The notes below the pieces were generated by a model. It made no database searches. It saw only the letters and a program-made list of their open reading frames with translations, and was not told the DNA's origin. Below, piece by piece: positions 45,523 to 55,243 of a DNA stretch of 64,000 nucleotides (its first letter is position 1; every line of letters begins with the position of its first letter). A program made the position numbers and the translations under genes. The stretch comes from Dechloromonas denitrificans (GTDB lineage Bacteria > Pseudomonadota > Gammaproteobacteria > Burkholderiales > Rhodocyclaceae). The stretch is from NCBI RefSeq assembly GCF_001551835.1, contig NZ_LODL01000010.1:100695-164694 (forward strand), written 5' to 3'.

Positions 45523-45939
45523 CTATTCGATGCTCAGTCGCTTGTTCGGACTGGCGGTCCGTTTGGGCAGGGTCAGTTCGAGAACGCCATCGTTGAATTT
45601 TGCCACGGCCTGGGCTTCATCGATTTCCTGGGCCAGTTGGAAGGAACGGGAAACCTTGCCGAAATAGCGTTCCGAACGAAGCAGGCGCTCGCCTTCGCGG
45701 GTTTCCTTTTCCTGCTTGATCTCGGCGCTGATTGACACCTGATTCCCATCGACGATGACGTGAATGTCCGGTTTTTTGACGCCGGGCAGTTCGGCGTGAA
45801 CGAGGTAACTGTTGCCCTGTTCCGTGACGTCCATCTTGATCGACGGCTGCTGTTGCGGCGTGCCGTTCATATCAACCGGGCGAACGAAGAAGCCGCGGAA
45901 AAGATCATCAAGCGGGTCGAGACGGGTGATGTTTGCCAT
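45523..45939 (-). CDS. Small heat shock protein, Hsp20/alpha-crystallin family
   Basis: An ATP-independent holdase of 138 residues. It has a short N-terminal arm (LDDLFRGFF), an alpha-crystallin domain (about 34-130) containing AELPGVKKPDIHVIVDGNQ and FNDGVLELTLPK, and a C-terminal tail ending RLSIE. GGAGAG precedes the ATG. A clear sigma-32 type promoter lies 41 bp upstream of the ATG, so heat induction is expected. It is a single gene with its own terminator. Confidence 0.95.
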   Translation of the reverse strand: MANITRLDPLDDLFRGFFVRPVDMNGTPQQQPSIKMDVTEQGNSYLVHAELPGVKKPDIHVIVDGNQVSISAEIKQEKETREGERLLRSERYFGKVSRSFQLAQEIDEAQAVAKFNDGVLELTLPKRTASPNKRLSIE

Positions 45940-45979
45940 GATTGCTCTCCTTCTGGTTGGTGGGTAATGCGTGTACCAA

Positions 45980-46007
45980 ATATAGGGTGAGCTTGGCGGC
46001 TTTCAAG
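45980..46007 (-). promoter_or_regulatory. Sigma-32 (RpoH) heat-shock promoter of hsp20
   Basis: On the minus strand CTTGAAA (46007-46001), a 13-base spacer, then CCCTATAT (45987-45980). This closely matches the known sigma-32 consensus CTTGAAA-N13/15-CCCCATNT. Confidence 0.8.
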
Positions 46008-46065
46008 GCCTGTTGTCGGCTGTTTACGAAATGCCTGTTGGGGCAGCTGTCCAGGTGATTGCGGC

Positions 46066-46509
46066 TCAGGGCTGACGGCTGGGCAGCGCGAGAATGGCAT
46101 CGCGGTTGCTGGCAGAAAAACAGCGTTCAGCGGCTTCCTGCCAGGGGTGCCAGGCGTAGGCCAGGTGCTCGCCGGGGGCAATGCGGACCGGTTGAATCGC
46201 CGGCAACTCCAGTGAAAAAACATGCTCGGTATTCTGGGTCACGCCCGGCGCGTAGCGATGTCGCCACTCCGGAAATATTTCGTAGGTGTTGGTCTGTTGC
46301 CAGTCGCTGAGCCGGAAGTGGTGGCTGTCGAGGCCGGTTTCCTCGAGAACTTCGCGGTGTGCCGTCTCGATCAGGGCCTCTGTTGCTTCCCGGCTGCCGG
46401 TCACCGATTGCCAATAGCCGGCGTGCGAGGCGCGTTCGAGCAGGAGTACTTCGAGCGCTGCAGTATGGATGACGACCAGAACCGAAATGGGTTGTTTGTA
46501 TTGCTTCAT
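46066..46509 (-). CDS. nudB: Dihydroneopterin triphosphate diphosphatase (Nudix)
   Basis: Removes pyrophosphate from dihydroneopterin triphosphate in folate synthesis. 147 residues with start KQYKQPISVLVVIHT and an intact Nudix box GSREATEALIETAHREVLEE followed by TGLD (from about residue 41). The YEIFPEWRHRYAPGVTQNTEHVF segment is specific for NudB. The ATG overlaps the stop of the barstar-like gene (ATGA). Nearness to aspS is common for nudB in proteobacteria; here two RNase-related genes are inserted between. Confidence 0.92.
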   Translation of the reverse strand: MKQYKQPISVLVVIHTAALEVLLLERASHAGYWQSVTGSREATEALIETAHREVLEETGLDSHHFRLSDWQQTNTYEIFPEWRHRYAPGVTQNTEHVFSLELPAIQPVRIAPGEHLAYAWHPWQEAAERCFSASNRDAILALPSRQP

Positions 46510-46934
46510 GCGTCCGGCAGATTGGCGACGCCGCGGGCCGGGCTGGTCAATAGAATCCACATCGGGTGCTTTTCGGCCGAGCGGATCTGCGCTGCCGAGC
46601 GCAGGACATCGATCAAGGTCGAGAATGCCTCGGGGTCGTTGTGGCGCAGCGCCTCCAGGCCCGATACCAGCAGCAGCAGGCTTTTGCGGGCTTGCCAGTC
46701 GGGGTCGGTCAGGCAATCGTGCAGGGCGTCGAAATTGGCCCCGTACCAGATCGGGAACTCAAAGGTCCTGCCGAGTTCGCGCAGGACTTCACCGGCGTCG
46801 CCAGCGGTGCTTAGGTTGGCGCTGAGTTGTGCCAGATGGGCTTGCCCGGCCTGCGCCAGTACTTCGCCACGGCGGGCGGCAGGCAGATGGTAGAGCCCGG
46901 CCCGGGAGGCGTCCTGCAAGAGGCTGTGTTTCAT
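46506..46934 (-). CDS. Barstar-type ribonuclease inhibitor
   Basis: 142 residues with a barstar core (about 45-125): GEVLRELGRTFEFPIWYGANFDALHDCLTD, split over helix and loop, is the segment that plugs the barnase active site, with the WYGANFDAL motif diagnostic of the family. An N-terminal extension of about 35 residues (SLLQDASRAGLYHLP) precedes it. It has no signal peptide, so it is cytoplasmic. It begins 5 bp after a gene for a secreted barnase-like RNase, and protects the cell from that enzyme before export. Confidence 0.9.
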   Translation of the reverse strand: MKHSLLQDASRAGLYHLPAARRGEVLAQAGQAHLAQLSANLSTAGDAGEVLRELGRTFEFPIWYGANFDALHDCLTDPDWQARKSLLLLVSGLEALRHNDPEAFSTLIDVLRSAAQIRSAEKHPMWILLTSPARGVANLPDA

Positions 46935-46939
46935 CCCGG

Positions 46940-47302
46940 CTACTCCTGGATTCGCCGAAAACTCTGGTAATGGTCGTCGGTGTAGTAATACTCGCCGCGT
47001 TCGCCGGCGATGATGCGCCGCGGTCCGCGATCCCGCCGGCCCGGCGTCTTGACCGTGTATTCCAGGTAGTAGCCGCGCGGATGGAGCGGCAGGCGTTTTT
47101 CGTAGTTGCCGAAAACGATGCCGTCGCGGGCGTAGGGAAACGGACCGCCGGTTTTGATCAAGGTCAGCGTTTGCCGCGCTTCATGGGGTAAATTTGCCGC
47201 CAGGACGACGTCGACCGCAGTACTGTCGCGGCTGAAACTAAAACCGAATGCGCTTCCGATCGCCAGCCAGGTGACGATCAGGAAGCGCAGCCAGTTTTTC
47301 AT
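46940..47302 (-). CDS. Secreted guanyl-preferring ribonuclease, barnase/T1-like
   Basis: 120 residues with a Sec signal (MKNWLRFLIVTWLAIGSAFG). The mature part keeps the catalytic layout of barnase: Glu81 in YYLEYTV (Glu73 in barnase), Arg95 in DRGPRRII (Arg87) and His111 in TDDHYQSFRRI (His102), with matching spacing. It should cleave RNA after guanine outside the cytoplasm. It is followed by its likely inhibitor gene. It may be used for scavenging extracellular RNA or for competition; no secretion or effector domain is attached. Confidence 0.88.
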   Translation of the reverse strand: MKNWLRFLIVTWLAIGSAFGFSFSRDSTAVDVVLAANLPHEARQTLTLIKTGGPFPYARDGIVFGNYEKRLPLHPRGYYLEYTVKTPGRRDRGPRRIIAGERGEYYYTDDHYQSFRRIQE

Positions 47303-47310
47303 GCCCGGTT

Positions 47311-49113
47311 TCAGGCCTGGGTTACTTCGAGCTGGGTTTCCACCTTCTGGCGAAGGCGGATATGCAGTTCGCGCAGTTGCTTCTCATCGACGCCGGACGG
47401 GGCGTCGGTCAGCAGGCACTGAGCGCGCTGGGTTTTCGGGAAGGCAATGACGTCACGGATGGATTCGGCACCGGTCATCATGGTGACGATACGATCCAGA
47501 CCAAAAGCCAGGCCACCGTGCGGCGGGGCGCCGTACTTCAGGGCGTCGAGCAGGAAGCCGAACTTGGCCTGCTGTTCTTCCGGGCCGATGTTGAGGGCCT
47601 GGAAGACGGTTTCCTGAATTTCCGATTTGTGAATACGGACCGAGCCGCCGCCGATTTCCCAGCCGTTCAGGGCCAGGTCGTAGGCCTTGGCCAGGCACTT
47701 GCCCGGATCGCTTTGCAGCAGCGCGACATGCTCGTCCTTCGGGCTGGTGAAGGGGTGGTGGCAGGCCGTCCAGCGCTTGTCGTCCTCGTCGTACTCGAAC
47801 ATCGGGAAATCGACGACCCACAGCGGTTCCCAGGCCTTGCCATTGAGGAAGCCTTTTTCGTGGCCAATCTTGACGCGCAGGGCGCCGAGCGCATCGTTGA
47901 CCACCTTGGCCTTGTCGGCACCAAAGAAAATCAGGTCGCCGGATTGGGCACCCGTGCGGTCGACGATGGTTTTCAGGGCATTTTGATGCAGGTTCTTGAC
48001 GATCGGGCTCTGCAGGCCGCTTTCGTTGAGTTGCGTGACGTCATTGACCTTGATGTAAGCCAGGCCCTTGGCGCCGTAGATGCCGACAAACTTGGTGTAT
48101 TCGTCGATCTCGCCGCGGGTCAGGCTGGCGCCACCCGGGATGCGCATCGCGGCAACGCGGCCGTTCTCGCTGTTGGCGACGCCGGCGAAGACCTTGAAGG
48201 AGACGTCCTTGACGGCATCGGTGACTTCAGTCAGTTCGAGCGTGACGCGCAGATCCGGCTTGTCGGAGCCAAAGCGGCTCATCGCTTCGCTGTAGGCCAT
48301 GCGCGGGAAGGGGGCCGGCAGGTCGACGTCGATCGCATCCTTGAAGACGTAGTGAATCAGTTTTTCGATCAGCGCGGTGATGTCGTCCTCGGTCATGAAC
48401 GAGGTTTCGATATCGACCTGGGTGAATTCAGGCTGGCGGTCGGCGCGCAGGTCTTCGTCGCGGAAGCATTTGACGATCTGGTAGTAGCGGTCGTAGCCGG
48501 CCACCATCAGTAGCTGCTTGAACAGTTGCGGCGACTGCGGTAACGCGAAGAACTGGCCGGAGTGAACGCGCGACGGCACGAGGTAGTCGCGCGCACCTTC
48601 CGGGGTCGACTTGGTCAGCATCGGCGTTTCGATGTCGATGAAGCCGTTGTCGTCGAGAAAGCGGCGGAAGGCGCGCGCCGTCTTGTAGCGCAGCATCATG
48701 TTGTGCTGCATCTGCGGACGCCGCAGGTCGATGACGCGGTGGGTCAGGCGGACGTTCTCGGAGAGATTTTCTTCGTCGAGTTGGAACGGTGGCGTCACCG
48801 AGGCGTTCAGGACTTCGATCTCGTGGCAGAGGATTTCGATTTCGCCGGATGCCAGATTGGCGTTGGTCGTGCCGGCCGGGCGCGGACGCACCTTGCCGGT
48901 AATCTTCAGGCAAAACTCGTTGCGGACGGATTCGGCGATCTTGAAGGTGTCGGCGCGGTCCGGGTCGCAAACGATCTGGGCCAGGCCATCCCGGTCGCGC
49001 AGGTCGATGAAGATGACGCCGCCGTGGTCGCGCCGGCGATGCGCCCAGCCGCACAGGGTAACAATTTGCCCGTCAAGGGCGGCGTTGAGTTGTCCGCAAT
49101 AATGGGTGCGCAT
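47311..49113 (-). CDS. aspS: Aspartate--tRNA ligase
   Basis: 600 residues from the ATG before [23 protein letters not shown] bacterial-type class II enzyme: OB-fold anticodon domain (1-105), motif 1, motif 2 ([18 protein letters not shown]), the GAD insertion domain (about 290-420), and motif 3 ([13 protein letters not shown]). Discriminating versus Asp/Asn dual specificity cannot be decided here. It lies 9 bp from the barnase gene downstream and 19 bp from the DUF502 gene upstream, within a long leftward run of genes. Confidence 0.97.
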   Translation of the reverse strand: MRTHYCGQLNAALDGQIVTLCGWAHRRRDHGGVIFIDLRDRDGLAQIVCDPDRADTFKIAESVRNEFCLKITGKVRPRPAGTTNANLASGEIEILCHEIEVLNASVTPPFQLDEENLSENVRLTHRVIDLRRPQMQHNMMLRYKTARAFRRFLDDNGFIDIETPMLTKSTPEGARDYLVPSRVHSGQFFALPQSPQLFKQLLMVAGYDRYYQIVKCFRDEDLRADRQPEFTQVDIETSFMTEDDITALIEKLIHYVFKDAIDVDLPAPFPRMAYSEAMSRFGSDKPDLRVTLELTEVTDAVKDVSFKVFAGVANSENGRVAAMRIPGGASLTRGEIDEYTKFVGIYGAKGLAYIKVNDVTQLNESGLQSPIVKNLHQNALKTIVDRTGAQSGDLIFFGADKAKVVNDALGALRVKIGHEKGFLNGKAWEPLWVVDFPMFEYDEDDKRWTACHHPFTSPKDEHVALLQSDPGKCLAKAYDLALNGWEIGGGSVRIHKSEIQETVFQALNIGPEEQQAKFGFLLDALKYGAPPHGGLAFGLDRIVTMMTGAESIRDVIAFPKTQRAQCLLTDAPSGVDEKQLRELHIRLRQKVETQLEVTQA

Positions 49114-49132
49114 GAAACTTTCCGATGGTTCT

Positions 49133-49771
49133 TTAAATGTTGGTAATGACGCGAGGGTGCGGCGGCGGGGCCACGACACCCATCGATATGATGTATTTGA
49201 GTGCTTCGTCGACGGTCATGTCGAGTTCAACGACGTCCTTAGCCGGCATCATCAGAAAGAAGCCGGAGGTCGGATTGGGGGTGGTCGGCACGTATACGCT
49301 GACATAGTCACCTTCGAGGTGATTGACCAGATCTCCGCCCGGCTGCCCGGTCTGAAAGGCGATGGTCCAGCTACCTAGGCGCGGGTATTGCACCAGCAAG
49401 GCTTTCCGAAAGGCATTGCCATTCGGGGCAAACAGCGTGTCTGATACCTGTTTGACGCTTTTGTATACGGAATTAACGACCGGGATACGCGATAGCAGCT
49501 TGTCCCACCAACTCACCAGCTTCTGCCCGATGAAATTTGCAGCGAGCAGACCGGTCAGCAGAATCATGGCCAACGTCAGCAGGGCGCCTACGCCAGGTAT
49601 CGCTAGGCCGAAAAGATTCTGCGGGTGCACCGTTTCCGGCAATAGGCGCAAGGATTGGTCAAGGGTGCTGATGATCAGCGACAGCACCCAGCCGGTAATG
49701 ACCAGGGGCACCCAGATCAGGAGTCCGGTAATGAAATAGCGTTTGATCAATTGGCCGCGCACGGAGTGCAT
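49133..49771 (-). CDS. DUF502 family inner-membrane protein
   Basis: 212 residues with two membrane helices (about 12-35 and 55-80) and a soluble domain with [22 protein letters not shown], typical of DUF502, and [28 protein letters not shown]. The function of the family is not established. The C-terminus is Pro/His-rich ([11 protein letters not shown]). The gene starts inside the end of the FmdB-like gene (25-base overlap) and is next to aspS, a neighbourhood often seen in betaproteobacteria. Confidence 0.9.
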   Translation of the reverse strand: MHSVRGQLIKRYFITGLLIWVPLVITGWVLSLIISTLDQSLRLLPETVHPQNLFGLAIPGVGALLTLAMILLTGLLAANFIGQKLVSWWDKLLSRIPVVNSVYKSVKQVSDTLFAPNGNAFRKALLVQYPRLGSWTIAFQTGQPGGDLVNHLEGDYVSVYVPTTPNPTSGFFLMMPAKDVVELDMTVDEALKYIISMGVVAPPPHPRVITNI

Positions 49772-50010
49772 GCTCCTGAACCACCCTGGCAGGGCGGCGT
49801 GCTGTCAGCCTTGGGGGCAGCTTTGCCGCTGCCCTTGAAATCAGTGGCGTACCAGCCATTTCCCTTCAGCTGGAAGCCAGCCGCGGAGAGCAGCTTGTTA
49901 TAGCTTTCCTGGCCGCAGGCTGGGCAGGTGGTGAGCTGCGGGTCGCTCATCTTTTGCAGATGCTCTTTCTGGGAACCGCAGGAGTCGCAGCGATATTCGT
50001 AGATCGGCAT
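49747..50010 (-). CDS. FmdB-family zinc-ribbon protein
   Basis: 87 residues: MPIYEYRCDSCG start, four cysteines Cys8, Cys11, Cys29 and Cys32 forming the ribbon, then GFQLKGNGWYATDF, the standard second block of the FmdB/CxxC_CxxC_SSSS family. The C-terminal tail has additional cysteines ([13 protein letters not shown]). First linked to formamidase regulation in Methylophilus, the family's general role is unclear. It is translationally overlapped with the DUF502 gene. Confidence 0.9.
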   Translation of the reverse strand: MPIYEYRCDSCGSQKEHLQKMSDPQLTTCPACGQESYNKLLSAAGFQLKGNGWYATDFKGSGKAAPKADSTPPCQGGSGACTPCAAN

Positions 50011-50082
50011 GGGAATCCTCCAAAACCTTGAATTATAACCGAGTGTCCGTGATGCTTATATATTGGTGTCAGGCGCGAAATT

Positions 50083-50937
50083 TCAAGCGATCAGACCAAG
50101 ATAGCGGTTGGTTAGTTGCGGCCCCCAGAACAGGGCGATGACGCCAGCTGCAGCAAGGTAGGGGCCGAACGGAATCGGCACGTTGCGGCCATGGCGGGCG
50201 GCAACGATCAAGGTAATACCGACAATTGCCCCAACAACCGACGAGAGCAGAATTATGGTTGGCAGCATTTGCCAGCCAAGCCAGGCACCGAGTGCGGCCA
50301 GCAGCTTGAAATCGCCATAGCCCATGCCCTCCTTGCCGGTAGTCAGCTTGAACAGCCAGTACACGCTCCACAGGGCGAGGTAGCCTGCCATGGCGCCAAT
50401 GGTCGAGGTTGGCAGGTCGACGATAGTGCCGGCCAGATTGAATGCAATGCCAAGCCATAGCAAGGGCAGGGTGATCGAGTCTGGCAAGAGTTGCGTATCA
50501 AGGTCAATGGCGGCCAGTGCGATTAGTGACCAGACCAGCAACAAGGCGCCGACCATGGCGAGCGTTGGCCCGAAGTGCCAGGCCGTATAGGCGGAGAGCA
50601 AGCCGGTAGCTGCTTCAACAAGCGGATAGCGCGGCGAGATGCTCGTGCCGCAGCCAGCGCATTTGCCTTTCAGAATCAGCAGATAGCTGATCAGAGGTAT
50701 GTTTTCGAGGGCCGAGATTTTGTGCCCGCAGGCCGGACAGCGTGAGCGGGGAGTGGATAGTGTCAATGACTCGCTTGCCGGTGACAGTGCTTCGCCCCGC
50801 AACTCTGCACATTGCGCCTGCCATTCCTGCTCCATCATTTTGGGCAAACGGTGAATGACGACGTTGAGGAAGCTGCCGACGCACAGGCCGAGCAGCCCGA
50901 CTATGGCAGCCAGGCCACCCATCGAATCAGGGAGCAT
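50083..50937 (-). CDS. pilD: Type IV prepilin peptidase/N-methyltransferase
   Basis: An inner-membrane aspartyl protease that cleaves prepilin leaders and methylates the new N-terminus. 284 residues, about eight helices. It has a zinc-binding cytoplasmic loop (CPACGHKIS and CAGCGTSIS), needed for the methyltransferase half, and the two catalytic aspartates in AIDLDTQLLPD and GYGDFKLLA. It starts one base into the pilC stop (TGATG) as the last of pilBCD. Pilin genes are not in the window. Confidence 0.95.
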   Translation of the reverse strand: MLPDSMGGLAAIVGLLGLCVGSFLNVVIHRLPKMMEQEWQAQCAELRGEALSPASESLTLSTPRSRCPACGHKISALENIPLISYLLILKGKCAGCGTSISPRYPLVEAATGLLSAYTAWHFGPTLAMVGALLLVWSLIALAAIDLDTQLLPDSITLPLLWLGIAFNLAGTIVDLPTSTIGAMAGYLALWSVYWLFKLTTGKEGMGYGDFKLLAALGAWLGWQMLPTIILLSSVVGAIVGITLIVAARHGRNVPIPFGPYLAAAGVIALFWGPQLTNRYLGLIA

Positions 50938-52160
50938 CAGACCACCGAGCCCAGTTTGAAGATTGGCAGGTACATGGCGACGACCATGCCGCCAATCAGT
51001 GTGCCGAGTACTACCATGATCATTGGCTCCATCAGGCTGGACATCGCTTCAACGGCGTCGTCCACTTCCTGTTCGAAAAAGTCGGCGACCTTGGAGAGCA
51101 TGGAGTCCAGTGCGCCAGACTCTTCGCCAATGGCGACCATCTGGGTCACCATGTTGGGGAAAATGTTGGCGTTTTGCATGGCGTTGGTCAGGCTGGTGCC
51201 GGTCGAAACCTCGTTTTGAATCTGCTTGGTGGCTGCCTTGTAAACATAGTTCCCGGCAGCCCCGCCAACGGAATCCAGCGATTCGACCAAGGGGACGCCG
51301 GCGGCGAACATGGTGGCTAGGGTTCTCGTCCAGCGGGCGATGACTGATTTACGGATGATGTCGCCAAAGACCGGAACGCGGAGCAGCAATCGATCCATCG
51401 CCATCTGGACTTTTTCCGAACGTTTCCAGCTTTCAAAAAATGAATATAGCGCGCCGCCGATGATGCCAAAGATGGCCCACCAGTAAGCAACAAAGAAATC
51501 GGAGATGGCTATGACTAGCAGTGTTGGTGCAGGGAGGTCGGCCCCAAAGCTCTTGAAAACGTCCTTGAAGGCCGGAATCACGAAGATCATGATGACCGCC
51601 GTAATGACAAAAGCGACAACGATGACCGCAATTGGATAGAACAAGGCAGACTTGATTTTGCTCTTGATGGCCAGGATCTTTTCCTTATAGGTGGCAAGGC
51701 GATCGAGCAACGTATCGAGAATGCCAGCCTGCTCGCCAGCGGCAACCAGATTGCAATATAAGGCGTCGAATTGAAGCGGATATTTCCTGAAGGCCTGAGA
51801 AAGCGAGCTGCCTGTCTCTACGTCGGCCTTGATGTCGAGTAATAGCTTGCCGACTGCAGGGTTTGAATGGCCGCGGCCAACAATATCAAAGGCTTGCAGC
51901 AGTGGAACGCCAGACTTCATCATCGTTGCCAGTTGGCGTGTAAATAGTGCGATGTCTTTGTCAGTGATTTTCCCACCGCTTTTGAAGCGAACTTTCTTGA
52001 CCTTGGCGTTGATGACCCCCTGGCGGCGCAGGGTGGATTGAACAACGGACTCGCTGGCGGCGCGTATTTCTCCGCGTACGGTCTTGCCATCCTTGTTTCG
52101 GCCCTCCCAGAGAAAGGCGCTTTCCTTGATCCTGGCCTTTGATTTGGCGATTGTGGCCAT
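50937..52160 (-). CDS. pilC: Type IV pilus inner-membrane platform protein
   Basis: 407 residues with three membrane helices and the duplicated GspF/PilC domain (about 70-193 and 273-395): FTRQLATMMKSGVPLLQAFDI and WTRTLATMFAAGVPLVESLDS are the paired motifs, with the acidic loop EQAGILDTLLDRLA repeated as EESGALDSMLSKVA. It couples the PilB/PilT motors to pilin insertion. It lies 15 bp after pilB. Full-length and normal. Confidence 0.96.
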   Translation of the reverse strand: MATIAKSKARIKESAFLWEGRNKDGKTVRGEIRAASESVVQSTLRRQGVINAKVKKVRFKSGGKITDKDIALFTRQLATMMKSGVPLLQAFDIVGRGHSNPAVGKLLLDIKADVETGSSLSQAFRKYPLQFDALYCNLVAAGEQAGILDTLLDRLATYKEKILAIKSKIKSALFYPIAVIVVAFVITAVIMIFVIPAFKDVFKSFGADLPAPTLLVIAISDFFVAYWWAIFGIIGGALYSFFESWKRSEKVQMAMDRLLLRVPVFGDIIRKSVIARWTRTLATMFAAGVPLVESLDSVGGAAGNYVYKAATKQIQNEVSTGTSLTNAMQNANIFPNMVTQMVAIGEESGALDSMLSKVADFFEQEVDDAVEAMSSLMEPMIMVVLGTLIGGMVVAMYLPIFKLGSVV

Positions 52161-52175
52161 TGTTATTCCTTCCCG

Positions 52176-53891
52176 TTAAGCATTGGTGGTGCTTAGAACT
52201 TCATCAAGCGAGGTCACGCCCTGTTTTACTTTTATCAAGCCGGATTCGCGCAGGTCACGTACGCCTTCGGCTTTTGCCTGCATGGCCAGGTCGAGCGCGG
52301 TGGCGCCGCTCATGATCAAGCGTTGCATGGTTTCCGAGACCGGCATGACCTGGTAGATGCCGACCCGCCCCTTGTAGCCACTTCCTTTGCAGCGATCGCA
52401 GCCGCCCGGGCCATAGAGCGTCCATGAGCCGTCGAGGTCGGCCTCCTTGTAGCCGGCATCGAGCAGCGTCTGGTCGGGAACCGTCATGGCCTTCTTGCAG
52501 TTGCAGAGGCGACGGGCCAGGCGCTGAGCGGTAATCAGCAGGATGCTGGAGGCGATATTGAAGGTGGGGACACCCATGTTCATCAGGCGCGTTAGCGTCT
52601 GCGGGGCATCGTTGGTGTGCAGTGTCGATAGGACCATGTGGCCGGTCTGGGCGGCCTTGATCGCGATCTCGGCTGTTTCCAGGTCGCGAATTTCGCCGAC
52701 CATGATGATGTCCGGGTCCTGCCGCAGGAAGGCTTTCAGAGCAACAGGGAAGGTCAGGCCGGCGCGGTCGTCGACGTTTACCTGGTTGACGCCAGGCAGA
52801 TTGATTTCTGCTGGGTCTTCTGCCGTCGATATGTTGACGCCATCCTTGTTCAGGATGTTCAGGCATGTGTACAGAGAAACCGTTTTTCCTGAACCTGTCG
52901 GGCCGGTGACCAGAACCATGCCGTACGGACGGTTTACCGCATCAAGCAGGGCTGCCTTCTGGTCCGGTTCATAGCCGAGTGCTTCGATGCCCAAGGTGGC
53001 CGAGGTTGGGTCGAGAATACGCAGGACGATTTTTTCGCCCTGCAGGGTTGGCAAGGTGCTGACACGGAAGTCGATGGCGCGATTTTTTGATAGCACCAGT
53101 TTCATCCGGCCATCCTGCGGTACCCGCTTTTCAGCGATATTTAGCCTGGAGATGACCTTGATCCGAGAGGCGATCTTTTCCTTGATGGCGAGCGGGGGGG
53201 TGGCTATTTCGCGGAGTATGCCATCAACCCGGAAGCGTATCCGGTAGTACTTCTCGTAGGGTTCGAAGTGGATGTCGGAGGCGCCATCGTTGATCGCGTC
53301 AAGAAGCATTTTCTGAATGAACTTGACGACTGGAGCGTCATCAATGTCCTGGCCGTTCGCTTCATCGGCTTTGGCGGCGGCTTCCTCGTCGAGGAAGTCC
53401 AGATTGATGTCGTCGCTGGCCAGGTTTCTGAGCGTGTCCTCGGCAGTTTCCGAGTACTTGCTGACGAGCGGAATAAGCTTCGGGTGTTCGACAACAATCG
53501 GATCGACGGCCAAGCCTGTCTGAAAACGAATTTCGTCGAGTGCCCTGAGGTTGGTTGGGTCAGCGATTGCTACCGACAGGCGATTGCCACGCTTGTTGAG
53601 CGGGATGACCTTATGTGTGGCAATCAGTTTGCGATCGATCGCCGTTGCCGGGATGTGGGCTTCATCGAAGGCCGCCAGATCAAGCAATGGATAGCCAAAG
53701 GTATCGGCGACAAAGCGGGCGATATCAATTGCCGAGGCTTTCTGGCTGGCGATGATTTGTTCGATCAGCGGGATTTTGGCCGAATTTGCCTGGGAAATCA
53801 GTTGTTCCGCCTCCGCCTCTTTGAGTCGCCCAGCCTGAACCAGTGCTCGCGCCAAGCCGCTAAGAGGAGATGTTTGAGGGGTCGCTGCCAT
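52176..53891 (-). CDS. pilB: Type IV pilus assembly ATPase
   Basis: 571 residues. The hexameric extension motor has an N-terminal MshEN-like domain (about 1-150), Walker A GPTGSGKTVSLYTC, Asp box (IMVGEIRDLETAEIA), His box and the zinc tetracysteine (LCNCKKAM and CDRCKGSGYKGR). PilB-type MshEN domains can bind c-di-GMP. It heads the pilBCD operon. Together with comF in this window it could be part of a DNA-uptake pathway, but secretin and pilin genes lie elsewhere. Confidence 0.96.
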   Translation of the reverse strand: MAATPQTSPLSGLARALVQAGRLKEAEAEQLISQANSAKIPLIEQIIASQKASAIDIARFVADTFGYPLLDLAAFDEAHIPATAIDRKLIATHKVIPLNKRGNRLSVAIADPTNLRALDEIRFQTGLAVDPIVVEHPKLIPLVSKYSETAEDTLRNLASDDINLDFLDEEAAAKADEANGQDIDDAPVVKFIQKMLLDAINDGASDIHFEPYEKYYRIRFRVDGILREIATPPLAIKEKIASRIKVISRLNIAEKRVPQDGRMKLVLSKNRAIDFRVSTLPTLQGEKIVLRILDPTSATLGIEALGYEPDQKAALLDAVNRPYGMVLVTGPTGSGKTVSLYTCLNILNKDGVNISTAEDPAEINLPGVNQVNVDDRAGLTFPVALKAFLRQDPDIIMVGEIRDLETAEIAIKAAQTGHMVLSTLHTNDAPQTLTRLMNMGVPTFNIASSILLITAQRLARRLCNCKKAMTVPDQTLLDAGYKEADLDGSWTLYGPGGCDRCKGSGYKGRVGIYQVMPVSETMQRLIMSGATALDLAMQAKAEGVRDLRESGLIKVKQGVTSLDEVLSTTNA

Positions 53892-53965
53892 TAATTACAG
53901 TCAAATGCCGTCTAGATCGTTTGATGATGCTACGTAGGCGCCTGTTTGTAAAGGCGGCGCCCCTG

Positions 53966-55240
53966 TCAGAGTTGCTTGTCGGGCTGATAGATACGGACGG
54001 TGACAACGCTGCGGTCCTGGGTCTGAAGAATTTCCACAGGAATGCCAGCCAGCTTGATGCTGACGTCCGCTTCGGGAATGTCCTGGAGGTAATCAAGAAT
54101 CAGGCCGTTCAGTGTCTTGGGGCCATCGAGCGGGAAATCCAGGCCGAGCATGCGGTTGATATCCCGCAGCGAGCGGGATCCTTCGACGATGGCGTAGCCT
54201 TCTGGAAGCCAGGTCAGCGAGTTGCCTAGGCCGGGAAGAGACGTGGTGAAATCTCCGACAAACTCTTCAATAATGTCTTCCAAGGTCAGAAGTCCCAGGA
54301 TTTCACCGTATTCGTCGACCACAAATCCGATGCGTTGACGGTTTTCCTGGAAAAAAGCCAGTTGGGAGAAGACTGCCGTGCCTGCAGGAATATAGTAAGG
54401 CGCCTGCAATTGCTGGAGAAGCGCCGCTTCATCAAACTCCGGGTCGCCCAAGCTGGCGAGCAGGCGACGGACCGGTAGGATGCCGATCAGTTGGTCAAGC
54501 GACTCTCGGCATACGGGAAGGCGGCTATGGTGGCTGGTCGCCAACTGCGTCCTGACCTCTTCCCACGGGCAGTCAAGATCAAGTATTTCAATGCTGCCTC
54601 GCGGCGTCATCACGTCTTCGACTGTAATGCTGTTCAGTTCGAAGAGGCTGGAGAGGATAGCCCGATGTTTTTGTGGAATCAGGTGCGATGATTCGAGCAC
54701 TAGGCTGTGGAGTTCTTCGGGCGAGAGCTTGCTGTTCTCTCCAGAAGGATTGCGCGAGAGTCTGAGGAGTCGCAACAGCCCGCCTGCCATCAGGTTGATC
54801 AGCCAGACGGCCGGATAGAAAAGGCGCAGCAGCGGAGTCAGGATGTAGCCAAGGACGAGCGCCAGGCGATCGGCGTAGGTGGCGCCGATAATTTTCGGGG
54901 TGATTTCGGAAAAGACTAGGATGGCCAGGGTGACGGCCAGTGTTCCCGCACCGAGCGCCCATTTTCCGTCGCCGAACAGTTCGATGGTGATGACGCCAAC
55001 CAGGGTGGCGGCGGCTGAATTGATCAGGTTGTTGCCAAGCAGGATGACGCCCAGCATCTTGTCTGTCTGATCAAGTAAAGCGATAGCTTTTTGGGCGCCA
55101 TGGTGGCCGGACTGGGCAAGATGGCGCAGGCGAAAGCGATTGGACGCCATCATCGCCGTTTCGCTCAACGAGAAAAAGGCGGAAAGTGCCAACAGCAAGA
55201 CCAGCGTCGCCGCCAGCGCCGACAAGGGAATGTCGTTCAC
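53966..55240 (-). CDS. HlyC/CorC (CNNM) family transporter
   Basis: 424 residues: an N-terminal DUF21/CNNM membrane domain (four helices, about 1-180) with FSLSETAMMASNRFRLRHLA, a CBS pair (about 205-335; VMTPRGSIEIL and RIGFVVDEYGEILGL) and a C-terminal CorC_HlyC domain (about 350-420). Members have been linked to magnesium export or resistance to cobalt; the ion here is not known. It is preceded 3 bp upstream by the YpjD-like gene, an association with ffh seen in many proteobacteria. Confidence 0.92.
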   Translation of the reverse strand: MNDIPLSALAATLVLLLALSAFFSLSETAMMASNRFRLRHLAQSGHHGAQKAIALLDQTDKMLGVILLGNNLINSAAATLVGVITIELFGDGKWALGAGTLAVTLAILVFSEITPKIIGATYADRLALVLGYILTPLLRLFYPAVWLINLMAGGLLRLLRLSRNPSGENSKLSPEELHSLVLESSHLIPQKHRAILSSLFELNSITVEDVMTPRGSIEILDLDCPWEEVRTQLATSHHSRLPVCRESLDQLIGILPVRRLLASLGDPEFDEAALLQQLQAPYYIPAGTAVFSQLAFFQENRQRIGFVVDEYGEILGLLTLEDIIEEFVGDFTTSLPGLGNSLTWLPEGYAIVEGSRSLRDINRMLGLDFPLDGPKTLNGLILDYLQDIPEADVSIKLAGIPVEILQTQDRSVVTVRIYQPDKQL

Positions 55241-55243
55241 GAC

